Positions 63,332 through 64,000 of a stretch of 64,000 nt of DNA are shown here, piece by piece. Positions within the stretch are counted from its first letter, which is position 1, and each line of letters opens with the position of its first letter. The notes beneath the pieces were generated by a model, which was given only the letters and a program-made list of their open reading frames with translations, did no database searches and had not been told where the DNA came from. Both the position numbers and the translations under genes were made by a program. Origin of the DNA: Cyanobacteria bacterium M_surface_10_m2_119 (GTDB taxonomy: Bacteria > Cyanobacteriota > Cyanobacteriia > PCC-6307 > Cyanobiaceae); assembly GCA_016882525.1 (NCBI GenBank), contig VGPU01000002.1:1-64000 (forward strand), read 5' to 3'.

Positions 63332-63949
63332 TCAGAGCAGGTAAAGGATGCCGTAGAGCACCACCCAGATGCCATCCACGAAGTGCCAGTAGAGCTCGGC
63401 GGCCTCCAGGCCGAAGTGGTTCTCGGCGGTGATCACGCCCCCCGGGCGAGTCTGCAGGGCAACGATGGCGATGCAGATCGCTCCCAGGGTGACGTGCAGG
63501 CCGTGGAAGCCCGTGAGGGCGTAGAAGGTGCTGGCAAAGAGGTTGTCGGTGAGGCCAAACGGCAGGGAGAAATACTCCACCATCTGCCCGGCCAGGAAGG
63601 CCACGCCCAGGGCTCCGGTGACCAGCAGCCAATGGCGCGCTGCGGGCAGCCGATTGGCCCGGCATTCCTTCCCGGCCCGGTGGAAGGTGAAGCTGCTCAC
63701 GAGCAACAGCACGGTGTTGATGGTGGGCAGGATGAGCTCCAGCTCATAGGTGCTCCCCTCCGGGAGTGGATTCACCGCTCGGAAGGTGAGATAGGCAGCA
63801 AAGAAGCCGGCGAAGGTCATGCCGTCGGCCACCAGAAAGGTGACCAGGCCGAACAAACGCAGATCGGGATGCTCGTGCTCCTGTTCGTGGTTGGAGCCTT
63901 CGGCGGCAGGGATGGCCTTGGCTGGGGTGCTGGGGGTGGTGCTGGTCAT
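63332..63949 (-). CDS. ctaE: Cytochrome c oxidase subunit III
   Basis: Subunit III of the terminal oxidase in cyanobacterial respiration. The 205-aa protein has five membrane helices with the family blocks VTFLVADGMTFAGFFAAYLT, FTFHRAGKECRA, GQMVEYFSLPFGL, FHGLHVTLGAICI and YWHFVDGIWVVLYGIL. The acidic and His residues (HGLHV and YWHFVD) are conserved. Its ATG overlaps the stop of the upstream gene (ATGA), which is the usual ctaD. Confidence 0.96.
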   Translation of the reverse strand: MTSTTPSTPAKAIPAAEGSNHEQEHEHPDLRLFGLVTFLVADGMTFAGFFAAYLTFRAVNPLPEGSTYELELILPTINTVLLLVSSFTFHRAGKECRANRLPAARHWLLVTGALGVAFLAGQMVEYFSLPFGLTDNLFASTFYALTGFHGLHVTLGAICIAIVALQTRPGGVITAENHFGLEAAELYWHFVDGIWVVLYGILYLL

Positions 63950-64000
63950 CGGGCCGCCTCCAGGGTTGGCGCTTTCGGTTCCTGGGCTCTCCCGTAGCCA
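63946..64000 (-). CDS. ctaD: C-terminal tail of the gene upstream of ctaE, probably ctaD
   Basis: Only the last 17 codons are in the window: GYGRAQEPKAPTLEAAR and stop TGA (63946-63948), overlapping the ctaE start by ATGA. The tail has no diagnostic motif. The assignment to cytochrome oxidase subunit I rests on the conserved ctaC-ctaD-ctaE order and is inference. Confidence 0.55.
   Translation of the reverse strand, partial: GYGRAQEPKAPTLEAAR

Overview
The window is a compact, GC-rich chromosome segment from a cyanobacterium, most likely a Cyanobium-like or freshwater Synechococcus-type picocyanobacterium. The evidence is the gene content: a clpP3-clpR pair, ndhB, a Vipp1/IM30 protein, cyAbrB, ctaE, DUF4359, DUF2808, DUF2232, FtsZ with its C-terminal PPFL peptide, a Ycf46-like AAA protein, and the rpmH-rnpA-PH domain-yidC-DUF177 cluster. 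Genus assignment is inference. I see no prophage, insertion sequence, CRISPR array or rRNA operon, so this is mainly core genome.

Layout. 0-4.3 kb: clpP3 (cut by the window edge), clpR, a PIN/TRAM protein, then hemW and panB, which converge and overlap by 152 bp. 4.26-4.35 kb: SRP RNA. 4.56-9.76 kb: a cell-wall and division block on the minus strand (miaB, ddl, a 136-aa membrane protein, ftsQ, ftsZ). 9.8-17.3 kb: a frameshifted glutaminase-STAS-cyclic nucleotide binding protein, diverging from a dgcA-like epimerase and a dgcN-like DUF1611 gene, then tRNA-His, DUF4359, a cytosine-deaminase-like amidohydrolase and an FAD oxidase. 17.35-22 kb: a lumenal pentapeptide protein, folC, argD, tRNA-Leu(CAA), murA. 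22-31 kb: tRNA-Leu(CAG), a small unknown protein, a SPOUT methyltransferase, lpdA, an AraC regulator, trpC, a geranylgeranyl-reductase-like flavoprotein, rpsD, yidD, a glutaredoxin-like protein, murE.

31-36 kb is the least conserved part: an SH3-like exported protein, an aquaporin broken by two frameshifts, a class V aminotransferase, a frameshifted metzincin protease, a Lys/Gln/Asn-rich exported protein and an unannotated 59-aa membrane protein. 36-46 kb: Ycf46-like AAA, DUF177, yidC, PH protein, rnpA, rpmH, DUF2808, aroH, sppA, an EamA transporter and two glycosyltransferases. 46-64 kb: DUF721, vipp1, thioredoxin, aminotransferase, birA, an M23 peptidase, an ABC ATPase, ndhB, topA, a lipoprotein, DUF2232, a CobT-like protein, a Tat-type binding protein, an aldo/keto reductase, DUF151 nuclease, ribE, HdeD, cyAbrB, ctaE and the tail of ctaD.

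Many neighbours overlap by 1 or 4 bases (ATGA, TGATG, TTGA), implying widespread translational coupling. The most unusual feature is at the ddl/orf136 junction (7072-7143, minus strand). There a 17-bp tandem repeat makes four successive six-codon mini-ORFs. Each one's stop overlaps the next start as ATGA, linking the ddl stop to the orf136 start. Four separate one-base losses break three otherwise good genes; sequencing or assembly error should be excluded before calling them pseudogenes.
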